Origin: an uncultured SAR86 cluster bacterium
Lineage (GTDB): Bacteria > Pseudomonadota > Gammaproteobacteria > Magnimaribacterales > D2472
Assembly (NCBI GenBank): GCA_902556355.1
Contig: CACDVW010000006.1
Coordinates: 1-52,866 of the forward strand
Reading direction: 5' to 3'
DNA length: 52,866 bases
The translations under genes and the position numbers were made by a program. Below the pieces are notes generated by a model. The model did no database searches and was not told the origin of the DNA. It saw only the letters and a list, made by a program, of their open reading frames with translations. Below, piece by piece: positions 8,325 through 17,945 of this stretch. Every line of letters starts with the position of its first letter. Position 1 is the first letter of the stretch.

Positions 8325-9209
8325 TAAAACAGCCATACGAATGGCAACACCATTTGCAATCTGGTTTCTAATTACAGATTGTTCAGACTGATACACGCTT
8401 TCTGAAATTTCTACATAATTCACAGGCCCAGGATGCATAATGATTGCGTCGCCTTTAGCTTGCTCAAGCTTCTCAGATGTAAGTTGATATGCTTGTTTGT
8501 ATTCATCTAGGTCAAGATCAAGCGTTTCTTCAAATCTTTCATATTGTATTCTTAGCGTCATGACCACATCTGCATCATGAAGTGCTGTATCGAGATCAGG
8601 CTCATACCTTCCTAATACAGGATTGACATATTTTGTAGACATACTTGGATGACCGCAAAATGTTAAAGAATTAAATGAGAAATTTGAGACGCCTTCAACA
8701 AAAGATGATGTTACCCTCGAGTGATCAAGATCACCAACAATAACTATATTAAGATCATCTATAGAGCCTTTATGCTCAATTATAGTCATTAGATCAATTA
8801 AAGCTTGAGTAGGATGAGATATAGAGCCCTCTCCTCCGTTGATAAATACCATTTCAGGCAGGTACTCTACAAGATCCCTGATAACTGATTCAGGATGTCT
8901 TAGGACACACAGATCTACACCCATTAAACTAAGTGCATCTACAGTCTCGTAAATTGACTCTCCTTTTTCAACAGATGAATTTGAAATATCAAAACCTACT
9001 ACTGAACAACCAAGATTTTTGGCAGCTATTTCAAAAGAGGATTTAGTTCTTGTGCTTGGCTCACAGAAAACATTTGCAATAGTTTTATCTGGAAATAAAT
9101 TTTCTTTTCGAAAAGAGCCATCATCTTGTTTAAAATTTTTTGCAAATTCTATGAGATCTAAAATTTCTTTTTTAGATAAATCACTGATCGAGAGAAGATT
9201 TTTACTCAT
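8304..9209 (-). CDS. pyrB: Aspartate carbamoyltransferase catalytic chain
   Basis: Forms carbamoyl-aspartate from carbamoyl phosphate and aspartate. 301 aa. The carbamoyl-phosphate loop STRTKSSFE lies at 52-60, HPTQALIDL at 131-139, the aspartate-binding region around MTLRIQYERFEE, and MHPGPVNY near the C-terminus. No pyrI regulatory subunit or inactive pyrC homologue is adjacent, so the enzyme may act as a simple trimer. The start overlaps the ridA stop by eight bases. Confidence 0.95.
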   Translation of the reverse strand: MSKNLLSISDLSKKEILDLIEFAKNFKQDDGSFRKENLFPDKTIANVFCEPSTRTKSSFEIAAKNLGCSVVGFDISNSSVEKGESIYETVDALSLMGVDLCVLRHPESVIRDLVEYLPEMVFINGGEGSISHPTQALIDLMTIIEHKGSIDDLNIVIVGDLDHSRVTSSFVEGVSNFSFNSLTFCGHPSMSTKYVNPVLGRYEPDLDTALHDADVVMTLRIQYERFEETLDLDLDEYKQAYQLTSEKLEQAKGDAIIMHPGPVNYVEISESVYQSEQSVIRNQIANGVAIRMAVLSRFLSS

Positions 9210-9588
9210 GGCAAACTAAAACTGCATCCATTTCCACATTAACTCCAAGCGGCAAGGCTGAAACTTCAACCGTTGCTCTTGCTGGATAAGGTTCTGAAAA
9301 ATATTTTTGCATTGTTTCATTTACAACTGCAAAGTCATTCATATCGGTTATGTAAATTGTAAGTTTTACAATATCAGCAAGCGACCCGTTAGCCTCTTCA
9401 CATATTGCCGTAAGATTTTTTATTACCTGCTCTGCCTGATCTTGAATTGAGGCATTCATCAAGTCTCCGGTGTCTGGGTTGATGGCAACTTGACCAGACA
9501 CAAATGTGAATCCTCCAGCTGAAACAGCTTGGGAGTATGGCCCTATGGCTTTTGGAGCATTTTCAGTGAAAATTATTTTCTTGGTCAT
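9202..9588 (-). CDS. ridA: RidA family 2-iminobutanoate/2-iminopropanoate deaminase
   Basis: 128 aa, full length. It carries IGPYSQAVSAGGFTFVSGQ near the N-terminus and the signature YPARATVEVSALPLG, whose Arg binds the substrate carboxylate in the RidA subfamily. RidA proteins hydrolyse reactive enamine/imine products of PLP enzymes. Placing ridA beside spoT is common in Pseudomonas and relatives. Here it is followed by pyrB with an 8-base overlap. Confidence 0.93.
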   Translation of the reverse strand: MTKKIIFTENAPKAIGPYSQAVSAGGFTFVSGQVAINPDTGDLMNASIQDQAEQVIKNLTAICEEANGSLADIVKLTIYITDMNDFAVVNETMQKYFSEPYPARATVEVSALPLGVNVEMDAVLVCHE

Positions 9589-9649
9589 AATTTATATCTT
9601 GGATTTATTTTTGATATGCATTGTACCTAAAATTAAATTCTAAGGTTCA

Positions 9650-11839
9650 TTATTTTTCGTTTATTAGTCTTGTACAGCTTGTTGTTATTTTTTTTGATCT
9701 AATCTTCAGCATTATATTATTTAATTCTTCAAGATCTTCAACATCTACCTCCATCTCAAATGAAGCAAATGTGCTATCAATATTTTTTGTATTAATTTGT
9801 TCAATATTTATGCCTGACTTTGTGAAAACTGAAACTAAATCAGCCAAAACACCCATTTGATCAATTGTAACGATATTGATCTTCGCAGTGTAAATATGAG
9901 TTTTGGTATTAACAGCCCACTTTCCTGGGATATATCTTGGATCTTTAGAAATAAATGGTGCAACCTGTTTGCATCGTTTATGGTGAATAACAATTCCTCT
10001 TTCTGTATCAGAGTGAGCTATTACAGGGTCTTTGTAGACTGGATGGCAACATTTTGCAAAAACAACCGAAACTCCCTCAATATGATTATCATGAATGAAA
10101 ACAGGTTTAATTTTCTTGGCGTCTGTGTCTTTTCTGATCTTTAATCCAGAATAAAATCTCTCAGCAACAATATTGCCAGTTCTTTTACCTGAGCCTAATT
10201 CGGTAAGAAGCTTGTTTAGAGATGAAACTCCTATTGAATCAAGAACTCTCTTCAAAGTACTGCCTCTGTAGTCTTTTAAAGACTTTCCAGATCTTTGTAA
10301 CTCAGATTCCAGCATAAACTTCCCGGCTTTTCTTGCTGATGAAACTTTTTGAGTTCTTAGTCTAGCCCTAATTCCGCTTCTAGCTTTTCCTGTTACAACA
10401 AAGTTTAGCCATACAGGATCTGCTTCAACTGTTTTGCTTGATGTAATAATTTCAACTGTCTGACCACTTTCTAGTTCAACATTTAAAGGAGCCTCTCTTC
10501 TATTTACTTTACAACCCACAATACTATCACCAAGGCCAGTATGTACTTCATATGCGAAATCTATTGGAGTAGCTCCTGCCTTTAAGGCATAAATATCTCC
10601 TTTAGGAGAGAATAAATAAACCTCTTCAGAATCAAGGTCTTTCTTAAGAGAATCAGCAAACTCTGTTGGATTTGATGATTTCTTTTGCAGATCAATAAGG
10701 CTTGATAACCACCTGCTAGCTCTTAACCCTGTTCCAATACCAGCATCATCGTCTGTTTTATAACTCCAATGTGCTGCAATACCCATGTTGGCCGTTGCCC
10801 ACATGCTTCTTGTTTGAATTTGAACCTCGATAGGAAAAGCATCTAGCGCAAGTAAGCTTGTGTGCAAGGCTTGATAGCCATTAGTTTTTGGAATAGCTAT
10901 ATAGTCCTTAAACTTATTTTCAATTGGTGAGAAATAATTATGAATAATGCCTAAAGATCTATAACAGTCATCAACAGAATCTACCAAAATCCTGAAACCG
11001 TATACATCAAGTATTTCTGAAAATGGTTTATGTTTAGTTTTAATTTTATTGTAGACACTATAAAGATTTTTTTCTCTACCCTTTACGCCAGCGTCTTCGA
11101 TTCCGTTAGATTTAAGTCGACTTTTAAGTTCTTTCCTTATTTTTTGTACTATTTTCTTTCTTCCGCCACTTGAAGTCTTAATTGCACTTTTTAATAAATC
11201 AGCACGCATTGGGTGCAGGCATTTAAAAGCTCTATCTTCAAGTTCTGCCCTTATGTCTTGCATACCCACTCTTAGTGCCAATGGGCCATATAAATCTAAA
11301 GTCTCTTTTGATTTTTGTATTTGTTTATTTCTTGGAACAAATTCGATGGTTCTCATATTGTGCAGCCTGTCGCACAATTTAACTAAAATAACTCTTACAT
11401 CATTTGCCATTGCTAATGCCATTTTTTGAAGATTATTGGCATTCTTATCAGCTACATTTTTAAGATCTATTTTTCCTAACTTACTTACCCCATCAACAAT
11501 ATGAGCTACATCATCACCAAACATTTTAGCTAGGTTGCTTTTTTGTACATTGCAATCTTCGAGCACATCATGCATTAATGCTGCGCATATGGAATCACTA
11601 TCCATTTTGAGCTCAAGTAATATTTCTGTTACAGCTACTGGATGAGTTATATAGTCCGAGCCATCTTTTCTTTTTTGACCCATATGAGCATAAAAAGCAA
11701 ACGAGTAAGCTTTCTGTATTTTTTTTATATCTTCAGAGCTTAGGTATCTTTTACAAGTTTTATAGAGAGATGAAGGGAGTTTTAATAAACTTTTATCGGA
11801 AAAATTAATCAGATGATTTGGGAGAACCGATTCACTCAA
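9650..11839 (-). CDS. spoT: Bifunctional (p)ppGpp synthetase/hydrolase
   Basis: 729 aa with the full RelA/SpoT order. The HD hydrolase domain is intact (YITHP near 63, H90-D91 in ALMHDVLED), then the synthetase domain with YNKIKTKHKPF, DVYGFRILVDSVDDCY and GYQALHTSL, the TGS domain with VYLFSPKGDIYALKAG, and a C-terminal ACT domain after AKCCHPV. The intact HD residues indicate ppGpp hydrolysis as well as synthesis. The start is TTG at 11839: a GGGGAA ribosome site lies just upstream and no suitable ATG exists before the HD domain. It lies 20 bases after rpoZ in a gmk-rpoZ-spoT-ridA-pyrB row. Confidence 0.95.
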   Translation of the reverse strand: MSESVLPNHLINFSDKSLLKLPSSLYKTCKRYLSSEDIKKIQKAYSFAFYAHMGQKRKDGSDYITHPVAVTEILLELKMDSDSICAALMHDVLEDCNVQKSNLAKMFGDDVAHIVDGVSKLGKIDLKNVADKNANNLQKMALAMANDVRVILVKLCDRLHNMRTIEFVPRNKQIQKSKETLDLYGPLALRVGMQDIRAELEDRAFKCLHPMRADLLKSAIKTSSGGRKKIVQKIRKELKSRLKSNGIEDAGVKGREKNLYSVYNKIKTKHKPFSEILDVYGFRILVDSVDDCYRSLGIIHNYFSPIENKFKDYIAIPKTNGYQALHTSLLALDAFPIEVQIQTRSMWATANMGIAAHWSYKTDDDAGIGTGLRASRWLSSLIDLQKKSSNPTEFADSLKKDLDSEEVYLFSPKGDIYALKAGATPIDFAYEVHTGLGDSIVGCKVNRREAPLNVELESGQTVEIITSSKTVEADPVWLNFVVTGKARSGIRARLRTQKVSSARKAGKFMLESELQRSGKSLKDYRGSTLKRVLDSIGVSSLNKLLTELGSGKRTGNIVAERFYSGLKIRKDTDAKKIKPVFIHDNHIEGVSVVFAKCCHPVYKDPVIAHSDTERGIVIHHKRCKQVAPFISKDPRYIPGKWAVNTKTHIYTAKINIVTIDQMGVLADLVSVFTKSGINIEQINTKNIDSTFASFEMEVDVEDLEELNNIMLKIRSKKITTSCTRLINEK

Positions 11840-11859
11840 ATTAGTTCCCCAAAATTCAT

Positions 11860-12129
11860 TTATTCGACTGTTTCTGCTTCTTCGGTACCCGGTGCTGCAA
11901 AACCATCTAACAATACATCTTCTTCTAGAGTTTTATCTAGTGTTTCTTTATCAAGAAGACCTGCTTCAATTTCTCTAAGTGCGACTAATGTTGGTTTATC
12001 GTTGTCCCACTCTACCAAAGGGTCTCTGCTAGTAGTTGTTAGCTGTCTAGCTCTTTTTGATGCCATGATGATAAGATCAAATCTACTTGGTACAACCTGT
12101 AAACAATCTTCTACTGTAATTCTAGCCAT
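11860..12129 (-). CDS. rpoZ: RNA polymerase omega subunit
   Basis: 89 aa, beginning [20 protein letters not shown] with KRARQL following, the core omega helix that clamps the beta' C-terminus. The remaining acidic tail is typical for gammaproteobacteria. An AGGAGA ribosome site stands seven bases before the ATG. The gene lies between gmk and spoT, the conserved order, which fits omega's role in ppGpp binding by RNA polymerase. Confidence 0.96.
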   Translation of the reverse strand: MARITVEDCLQVVPSRFDLIIMASKRARQLTTTSRDPLVEWDNDKPTLVALREIEAGLLDKETLDKTLEEDVLLDGFAAPGTEEAETVE

Positions 12130-12170
12130 ATAATTTCTCCTAGGGATCGTATTCTATTTCTAATAAGCTA

Positions 12171-12788
12171 TTAAGACAACATATCTCTTAATATCTTAAT
12201 GTTTATTTTATCGTTATTTTTAGGTGATTTTCCATTAATAATAATATTAACTATTTCCTCATAGGCTTGTTCGAAGTTATCATTTAAAACTCTGTAATCA
12301 AATTCTTCAGCACACCTCAACTCCTCCTTTGCATTTTCAAGCCTGGTATCAATTACATTTTCTGAATCTAAGCCTCTTGTTAGCAGTCTTTTTTCTAGCT
12401 CTTCAATGCTTGGAGGAATGATAAATATCGAAATATGATCGATGCCAGTTTTTTTTATTAGCTTAAAGCCTTGAACGTCGATATCACAAATTACATTTAT
12501 TCCTCTATTTAACCTTTCATCAATATATTTATGTAAAGTACCGTATTGATAGTTGTGTACAATTGCACATTCGATAAAAGCCTCCTCTTCTTTCAATGAA
12601 TTAAACTCATTTTCGGTAACAAAAAAATAATGCTTACCCTCTACCTCTCCTTCTCTTGGAGATCTTGTGGTAGCTGATATTGAAAGTTCAATATTTTCAA
12701 AGTTGACAAGGATTGATTGAATTAAAGAAGATTTTCCTGCACCAGATGGAGCAGCAACAACGAATAACTTGCCCTTTCTATTATTCAA
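12171..12788 (-). CDS. gmk: Guanylate kinase
   Basis: Phosphorylates GMP to GDP. 205 aa. The P-loop APSGAGKSS is at 13-21, followed by TTRSPREGEVEGKHYFF, the GMP-binding part, and VICDIDVQGFKLIK. The start is TTG at 12788, overlapping the yicC TAA; the next possible start would delete the P-loop strand. The overlap suggests coupling to yicC. The neighbours rpoZ and spoT make a sensible GTP/ppGpp group. Confidence 0.94.
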   Translation of the reverse strand: MNNRKGKLFVVAAPSGAGKSSLIQSILVNFENIELSISATTRSPREGEVEGKHYFFVTENEFNSLKEEEAFIECAIVHNYQYGTLHKYIDERLNRGINVICDIDVQGFKLIKKTGIDHISIFIIPPSIEELEKRLLTRGLDSENVIDTRLENAKEELRCAEEFDYRVLNDNFEQAYEEIVNIIINGKSPKNNDKINIKILRDMLS

Positions 12789-13632
12789 TATTTTGAGCCT
12801 GCTCGCGCATTTCCTCGACTATAAGCTTCATATCTAATGCTATTTGTTTATATTTAGGTATATCTAATTTAACTGATAACGTACTGGTTTCTCTAAATAG
12901 TTCCTGTAATATAAAATCTATTTTTTTTCCGCTTCCACTTCTGGACACCAATTCCTTTCTTAAAGATGAGGTGTGAAAATTTATTCTTTCTATTTCCTCT
13001 GCAACATCATGCTTTAAAGCGAGCAAGGCCACTTCTTGAGCAAGCCTGTCATTATCAACAGTTTCACATATATTATGAACTTTCTTTTTAAGAGATTCAG
13101 ATCTTATTTTTAATAATTTTTTATTAGAGCTTTCCAGCCTAGAAATACACTTATTAATTTTATTTAATTTAGATAAAAATAATTTATTTATTTTTTCTCC
13201 TTCTGCAGCTCTACTTAATAGAAAGGTTTTAAAAGCATCTTTAAAAACTTTCTTTATTAAGTTTTGGTTAACTTGAATTTTTTGTTCTGTCTTAATGATT
13301 CCAGGAATATCTTTAATATCTGAGAAAGTTAGCTTTTTAATTTCTAAAAGCTTAACTTCATCAATTGATTTGCTCAAATTTCTTAAAGACTCTTTATTGA
13401 TTATGTATGAATTGCTAGATGGAAATTTTAACTTTAGTCTTATGTCTAATGTTCCTCTTTTAACCTTTTTACTAATAGCATCTCTAATAAATAGATCAAG
13501 CTCACTGCTAATATCGTTAGGCTTGATAGATATATCTAAGAATCTGTGATTGACTGATTTAATTTCACAGTAAATTTCTGTTTCTTTGTCTATATGCCTT
13601 GAATGCCCAAAGCCCGTCATACTTGATGTCAT
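12781..13632 (-). CDS. yicC: YicC/YloC family endoribonuclease
   Basis: 283 aa. The N-terminus has SMTGFGHS and YCEIKSVNHRFLDI, and the C-terminus has the DUF1732 block FILQELFRETSTLSVK and MKLIVEEMREQAQNIE. E. coli YicC has been reported to act as an RNase affecting small RNAs, so RNA turnover is the likely role. The start could be the first ATG (13632) or the one four codons later (MTGFG); the second resembles E. coli YicC's own N-terminus. In Pseudomonas and E. coli the gene is next to rph-pyrE; here pyrB, ridA, spoT, rpoZ and gmk lie between. Confidence 0.9.
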   Translation of the reverse strand: MTSSMTGFGHSRHIDKETEIYCEIKSVNHRFLDISIKPNDISSELDLFIRDAISKKVKRGTLDIRLKLKFPSSNSYIINKESLRNLSKSIDEVKLLEIKKLTFSDIKDIPGIIKTEQKIQVNQNLIKKVFKDAFKTFLLSRAAEGEKINKLFLSKLNKINKCISRLESSNKKLLKIRSESLKKKVHNICETVDNDRLAQEVALLALKHDVAEEIERINFHTSSLRKELVSRSGSGKKIDFILQELFRETSTLSVKLDIPKYKQIALDMKLIVEEMREQAQNIE

Positions 13633-13678
13633 AACTTTATTGTATTTTGCCTAGAGTTATTGTTCTAGTTTAATTTTT

Positions 13679-14350
13679 TTAAAATTTAAATCCTGTCTGT
13701 TTTAACTTGGTATTTATAATTGATTTTTCAGAAAAAAGAATTTCTGAATCCTCAGAACAGTTAATAATATTAGCTCGGCTGCTTTCGGATTTGTATTCAA
13801 TAAAATGAGCTATTATTTTTGCAGCTTGATCTCTATGTAATTTATTATGAGAAGTCTTTTTTGATTGGTTATCGTATAAACCTGAGAATCTAAGAATGGT
13901 GAGTTTAGGCCCAAATATTTGGGATAAAGCTATTTCATATTCTAGGATCAATTTGCCTCTAAATTCAGAGGGTTTTTCTATTGATTTTTCATCTACAGCA
14001 CCTTTATGGTGACCGCCATAGACTCTAGTAGAAGATATTGCAATTACCTTATTGATATTTATATTTGATAGTAGGTTTAAGATATTTTTTGTGGCAATTA
14101 TAAAGCCATCTTTATAACCTTTCTCGTCAAGGCTGCTAGGCTTGGGTATTATTATTGCTGAATCAAAATGTTTAGCTTTTAAATCAATTTTTTTATCTGA
14201 AAGCCAATCCCAATTAAATTTATTTATATTTGGATTGTTAGAATCATTTCTTGAAATAGCAGAAATATTTATTGATTCAGCACCGATAACTTTAATTAGC
14301 CTTTTGGCAATATCTCCATAGCCTATTATTAGGATATTTTTTTGCATCAT
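13679..14350 (-). CDS. NAD(P)-binding extended-SDR-like protein
   Basis: 223 aa. It starts KNILIIGYGDIAKRLIKVIG, a Rossmann GxGxxA-type loop (residues 9-14), and has VIAISSTRVYGGHHKGAVDE with an SSTxVYG motif and LRFSGLYDN, as in YeeZ-like or UDP-sugar epimerase-related proteins. The usual YxxxK is replaced by a looser ILEYE segment. Catalytic activity is therefore uncertain. It stands alone between hppA and yicC, on the same strand as both. Confidence 0.65.
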   Translation of the reverse strand: MMQKNILIIGYGDIAKRLIKVIGAESINISAISRNDSNNPNINKFNWDWLSDKKIDLKAKHFDSAIIIPKPSSLDEKGYKDGFIIATKNILNLLSNININKVIAISSTRVYGGHHKGAVDEKSIEKPSEFRGKLILEYEIALSQIFGPKLTILRFSGLYDNQSKKTSHNKLHRDQAAKIIAHFIEYKSESSRANIINCSEDSEILFSEKSIINTKLKQTGFKF

Positions 14351-14359
14351 TTAATTTTA

Positions 14360-14392
14360 CACATGATCCAGAGAAGAATCTCTGGATCTGTG
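14360..14392 (-). terminator. Strong hairpin between hppA and the SDR gene
   Basis: A 10-bp perfect stem, GATCCAGAGA (14365-14374) with TCTCTGGATC (14379-14388), loop AGAA, extended by CACA/TGTG outside a one-base bulge. It lies 16 bases beyond the hppA stop. The bases that follow on the minus strand are A/T rich but not a clean U tract, so it may act as an mRNA-end stabiliser or weak terminator. Confidence 0.5.
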
Positions 14393-14407
14393 TTTATTTA
14401 GAAAAAA

Positions 14408-16393
14408 TTATATGCTTAGAAGCGGAGCTATAACCAAACTGACGATTGCCATAACATTAATTAAAATATTCATGGACGGGCCTGATGTATCTTTAAAGGG
14501 GTCACCAACCGTGTCACCAACAACTGCTGCCGCATGTGTGTCAGAACCCTTGCCACCGAGATTGCCCTTTTCAACATATTTCTTTGCGTTGTCCCATGCT
14601 CCACCAGCATTAGCCATCATAAGTGCAAGCGATACACAGCCAAGAAGACCTCCTGCTAACATGCCTCCTAAAGCTTGTGCTCCAAGACCAAAACCAACAA
14701 TTGCTGGCATTGATACTGCTATTATTCCTGGCCATACCATTTTCTTTAAAGCAGCTTCAGTAGCAATTTCAACACATTTTTCTGAATCAGGTTCTGCTGT
14801 TCCTTCCATTAACCCAGGTATTTCTCTAAATTGCCTTCTTATTTCATTAATCATTTCAAAAGCAGCATCACCAACAGCTGTCATGGTTATTGAAGAAACC
14901 AAGAAAGGTATACACACTCCAATAAACATCCCAACTAAAACAATTGGCTCTGTCAGAGCTAATGTAAATGAAGGATTTTTAGCCCCTACAACAGCTGAAA
15001 ATGCCGAAATAATAGCTAGAGCAGCTAGAGCTGCGGCCCCAATTGCGAAACCTTTTCCAATTGCAGCAGTAGTATTTCCTAATTCGTCTAGAGAATCAGT
15101 AATTTCTCTAACCTCTTCACCCATACCTGACATCTCAGCAATACCTCCAGCATTATCCGCAACAGGACCATATGCATCAATCGCCATTGTGATACCTACA
15201 GTTGCAAGCATGCCAACTGCGGCAATTCCAACGCCATAAATACCTGATAATTGAGTTGAGACAAGAATAATTCCAGCCAAAATAATAATAGGTATTACAA
15301 CAGACTGCATTCCAACAGATAATCCAGAAATCATTACTGTCGCAGAACCAGTTTCTCCTGATTCAGCAATTTTTTTCACAGGACTTCCACCTGTGTAATA
15401 TTCTGTGATGAGTCCTATTAATACGCCACCAACAGCTCCGGCAATAACACACCACCAAACATTCATTCCAACTCCATTAAAAGAATCGATAATAAAATAG
15501 GCCATTGCTACAAATATTACTGGAGCCAAAAGTGTGCCAGATCTTAAAGCACTTGCAGGTGCTTTCGCAGATTGAAGTTTTACTATGAATATACCAATAA
15601 TTGATGCTATCAAACCAGTTGATGCTAGTGCCAGGGGAAGCATCATCATGTCTTCGTTGCCTAAAGTATATGCTATTGCTATTGATGCGATCATAGAACC
15701 ACAATATGATTCAAATATATCTGATCCCATTCCAGCTACATCACCAACATTGTCACCAACATTGTCAGCGATAACGCCCGGATTTCTTGGATCATCTTCA
15801 GGAATTCCAGCTTCAACCTTACCAACAAGATCAGCTCCAACATCTGCACTCTTTGTAAAGATTCCACCACCTACTCTAGAAAATAGAGCTACTATAGATG
15901 CACCCATGGCAAAACCTTCAAGTTTATGTGGGTCAATACCTGCTGGAACATAAAAATAATATAAAGCTCCTAAACCTATTAAGCCCAATGATGCAACACA
16001 TAACCCCATTATTGAGCCACCATAAAACGAGACTGACAAAGCTGCTGCAGGTCCATCTTTTTGAGCTGCTGTTGCTGTTCTGACATTTGCTTTAGTAGCT
16101 GCATACATGCCAATAAAACCAGCAACTGATGAACAAATTGCTCCGATAATTATAGATATTGCTGTATAAGGTCCAAGTGCGAACCATGCCAAAAGAACTA
16201 TAACCACAATAAAAATTGTTAAGTATTTATATTCGGTTTTCATAAAAGCAAGTGCGCCTGCATGAATCTGATCACCAATTTTTTTTACTTTATCTTCGCC
16301 GTCTGGATATTTCATCACTAGCATATAGACTAGAGCTGCTGCGAACATTCCAACAACGCCTAAGACCGGTGGTAAAAGTAAAGTATTCATCAA
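14408..16393 (-). CDS. hppA: K+-dependent membrane pyrophosphatase, Na+-pump-type signature
   Basis: 661 aa, about 16 membrane helices. It couples PPi hydrolysis to ion pumping across the inner membrane. The catalytic [11 protein letters not shown] is at 184-194 and [16 protein letters not shown] ends near 225. The segment [10 protein letters not shown] (439-448) has Ala where K+-independent enzymes have Lys, so K+ dependence is expected. In helix 6, Glu228 of DIFESYCG sits four residues before the place used by plant H+-PPases (their LFGSYAE), the position found in Na+-PPases such as that of Thermotoga maritima. Na+ (or Na+ and H+) transport is thus likely but not certain. A GGGGAT ribosome site precedes the ATG. 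The upstream gene on the same strand is a Na+-coupled symporter. Confidence 0.93.
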   Translation of the reverse strand: MMNTLLLPPVLGVVGMFAAALVYMLVMKYPDGEDKVKKIGDQIHAGALAFMKTEYKYLTIFIVVIVLLAWFALGPYTAISIIIGAICSSVAGFIGMYAATKANVRTATAAQKDGPAAALSVSFYGGSIMGLCVASLGLIGLGALYYFYVPAGIDPHKLEGFAMGASIVALFSRVGGGIFTKSADVGADLVGKVEAGIPEDDPRNPGVIADNVGDNVGDVAGMGSDIFESYCGSMIASIAIAYTLGNEDMMMLPLALASTGLIASIIGIFIVKLQSAKAPASALRSGTLLAPVIFVAMAYFIIDSFNGVGMNVWWCVIAGAVGGVLIGLITEYYTGGSPVKKIAESGETGSATVMISGLSVGMQSVVIPIIILAGIILVSTQLSGIYGVGIAAVGMLATVGITMAIDAYGPVADNAGGIAEMSGMGEEVREITDSLDELGNTTAAIGKGFAIGAAALAALAIISAFSAVVGAKNPSFTLALTEPIVLVGMFIGVCIPFLVSSITMTAVGDAAFEMINEIRRQFREIPGLMEGTAEPDSEKCVEIATEAALKKMVWPGIIAVSMPAIVGFGLGAQALGGMLAGGLLGCVSLALMMANAGGAWDNAKKYVEKGNLGGKGSDTHAAAVVGDTVGDPFKDTSGPSMNILINVMAIVSLVIAPLLSI

Positions 16394-16455
16394 TATATCC
16401 CCATTTTAAAAAGATGCATTCTAGCAAATTATTATAAAAAAGACGTTGTTTTTAA

Positions 16456-17706
16456 TTATTTATTGAATAAATTTTTATCAATTAAGTTCTCTGAATCTGC
16501 AACTATACATGCAACAGCAGCATCTCCTGTTACGTTAACTGAAGTACGTAACATATCTAAAATTCTATCAACAGCTAAAATTATTCCAATAGCTTCAAGC
16601 GGCAAGCCAAATTGCTGCAAAATAATTACTAAGGTTATTGTTCCTGCTGAGGGAACTGCCGCTGTACCAATTGAAGTTACAACAGCAAGAATCACTACTT
16701 GGATGTATTGAAAAAGCGTTAAGTCTATTCCAGACATTTGTGCTATAAAAACTGTAGCCATCCCCTGCATAATTGCAGTTCCATCCATATTAATTGTAGC
16801 TCCAACAGGAATTACAAAAGAGGAAACATTTTTATTTACCCCCAAATCATCTTGAACAGTTTTTAGTGTTACAGGAATAGTTGCTGCACTTGAAGATGTT
16901 GAAAAAGCAAATATAGCAACATCTTTCATTTTTCTATAGAAAGTAAGCAAGCTTAAATTAGTAAATAACTTAAGAATTAATGAATAAGTAAAAATTACAT
17001 GAATTAACAATACTATTATTAGCAAAAATACATATTTAAAAGCCTCTTGGAAGATATCTAATCCATCTGAAATTACAAATTTACCAATTAAGCAAAATAC
17101 TCCAATTGGTGCAAAAGATATAACCATTATGACTAGCTGCATAAACACAGTATTTAGTTTTTCAAAGGATTCACTAAAGTTGTTTGTAAGATGGTTTGTT
17201 TTATTCAATGCAAGGCCAAATAAGATACTAAAGAAAACAACTGCTAGCATCTGATTTTGTGCCATAGCCTCAATGATATTTGATGGAAAAATATCTAGAA
17301 TTGTTTCATATATTCCCTGCCCTTTTGGTAATTGATCTGGCGGTGCAATTTCTGACGAATACCCTGCGCCTGGTTTAAAGATGGAGCCAATAAATAAAGA
17401 TAGAGAAACAGCTATAGCGGTAGTTGATAAATAAAGAGTAATCGTTTTTAAAGTTATATTGCCTAAGCTTTGCATACTAGTAAGAGATGAGATACCAGAT
17501 ACTAAAGAAAAGAATACCAAAGGAACAATTAAAAGCTTAAGTAGATTTATAAAAATAGCACTACCTAAATTAAAAACATATACTTTAATAAAGTCTAGGA
17601 AACTTTCTGAGAAAAAACTTACATAGTATAGAAGAGAGCCAACTAAAAAACCCAAAAACATTCCAAGTAAAATATTTCTTGTTAAATTTTTGGGAGTTTC
17701 AATCAT
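16456..17706 (-). CDS. Dicarboxylate/amino acid:cation symporter (DAACS family)
   Basis: 416 aa, multi-helix. It carries the GltP/DctA hallmarks: the serine-rich [13 protein letters not shown] hairpin, [15 protein letters not shown] with the NMDGT cation site, and a C-terminal [20 protein letters not shown]. Such proteins take up glutamate, aspartate, or C4-dicarboxylates with Na+ or H+. Substrate cannot be settled from sequence. Its ATG overlaps the rubredoxin stop, and hppA follows 62 bases downstream on the same strand. Confidence 0.9.
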   Translation of the reverse strand: MIETPKNLTRNILLGMFLGFLVGSLLYYVSFFSESFLDFIKVYVFNLGSAIFINLLKLLIVPLVFFSLVSGISSLTSMQSLGNITLKTITLYLSTTAIAVSLSLFIGSIFKPGAGYSSEIAPPDQLPKGQGIYETILDIFPSNIIEAMAQNQMLAVVFFSILFGLALNKTNHLTNNFSESFEKLNTVFMQLVIMVISFAPIGVFCLIGKFVISDGLDIFQEAFKYVFLLIIVLLIHVIFTYSLILKLFTNLSLLTFYRKMKDVAIFAFSTSSSAATIPVTLKTVQDDLGVNKNVSSFVIPVGATINMDGTAIMQGMATVFIAQMSGIDLTLFQYIQVVILAVVTSIGTAAVPSAGTITLVIILQQFGLPLEAIGIILAVDRILDMLRTSVNVTGDAAVACIVADSENLIDKNLFNK

Positions 17707-17882
17707 TCTATTTCAATCATATCAAAATCTTCTTTTCCAACGCCACACTCTGGACACAACCAATCTTCAGGCACGTCTTCCCATCTTGTTCCAGGCTCTA
17801 TTCCATCTTCAGGCCAACCCAAAGCTTCATCATATATTAGACCACAAACAATACATTCATACTTTTTTAATTTCATATCCAT
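17703..17882 (-). CDS. Rubredoxin
   Basis: A 59-aa protein found by reading the minus strand; it is short enough to be missed by length cut-offs. It reads [20 protein letters not shown] and then [33 protein letters not shown]. Two CxxC pairs (Cys10/13 and Cys43/46) bind one iron, and the aromatic core residues Tyr8, Tyr17, Trp41 and Phe53 are present. It carries single electrons, typically to hydroxylases or oxygen-reducing enzymes. The start could also be the third codon (ATG at 17876). Its TGA overlaps the symporter ATG. It is divergent from ubiC, a neighbourhood also seen in Pseudomonas. No rubredoxin reductase is visible in the window. Confidence 0.93.
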   Translation of the reverse strand: MDMKLKKYECIVCGLIYDEALGWPEDGIEPGTRWEDVPEDWLCPECGVGKEDFDMIEIE

Positions 17883-17945
17883 ATTTTTTAATTTTACTTT
17901 GATTAAAAGTGTGGGCGTTATAATATCAGATTTATCGAGTAATTA

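Noticed and set aside
14412-15239. A 275-codon open frame on the plus strand inside hppA
   Set aside because: It is antisense to conserved pyrophosphatase sequence; its Ser/Pro/Ala-rich, repetitive composition mirrors the hppA codons and it has no ribosome site.
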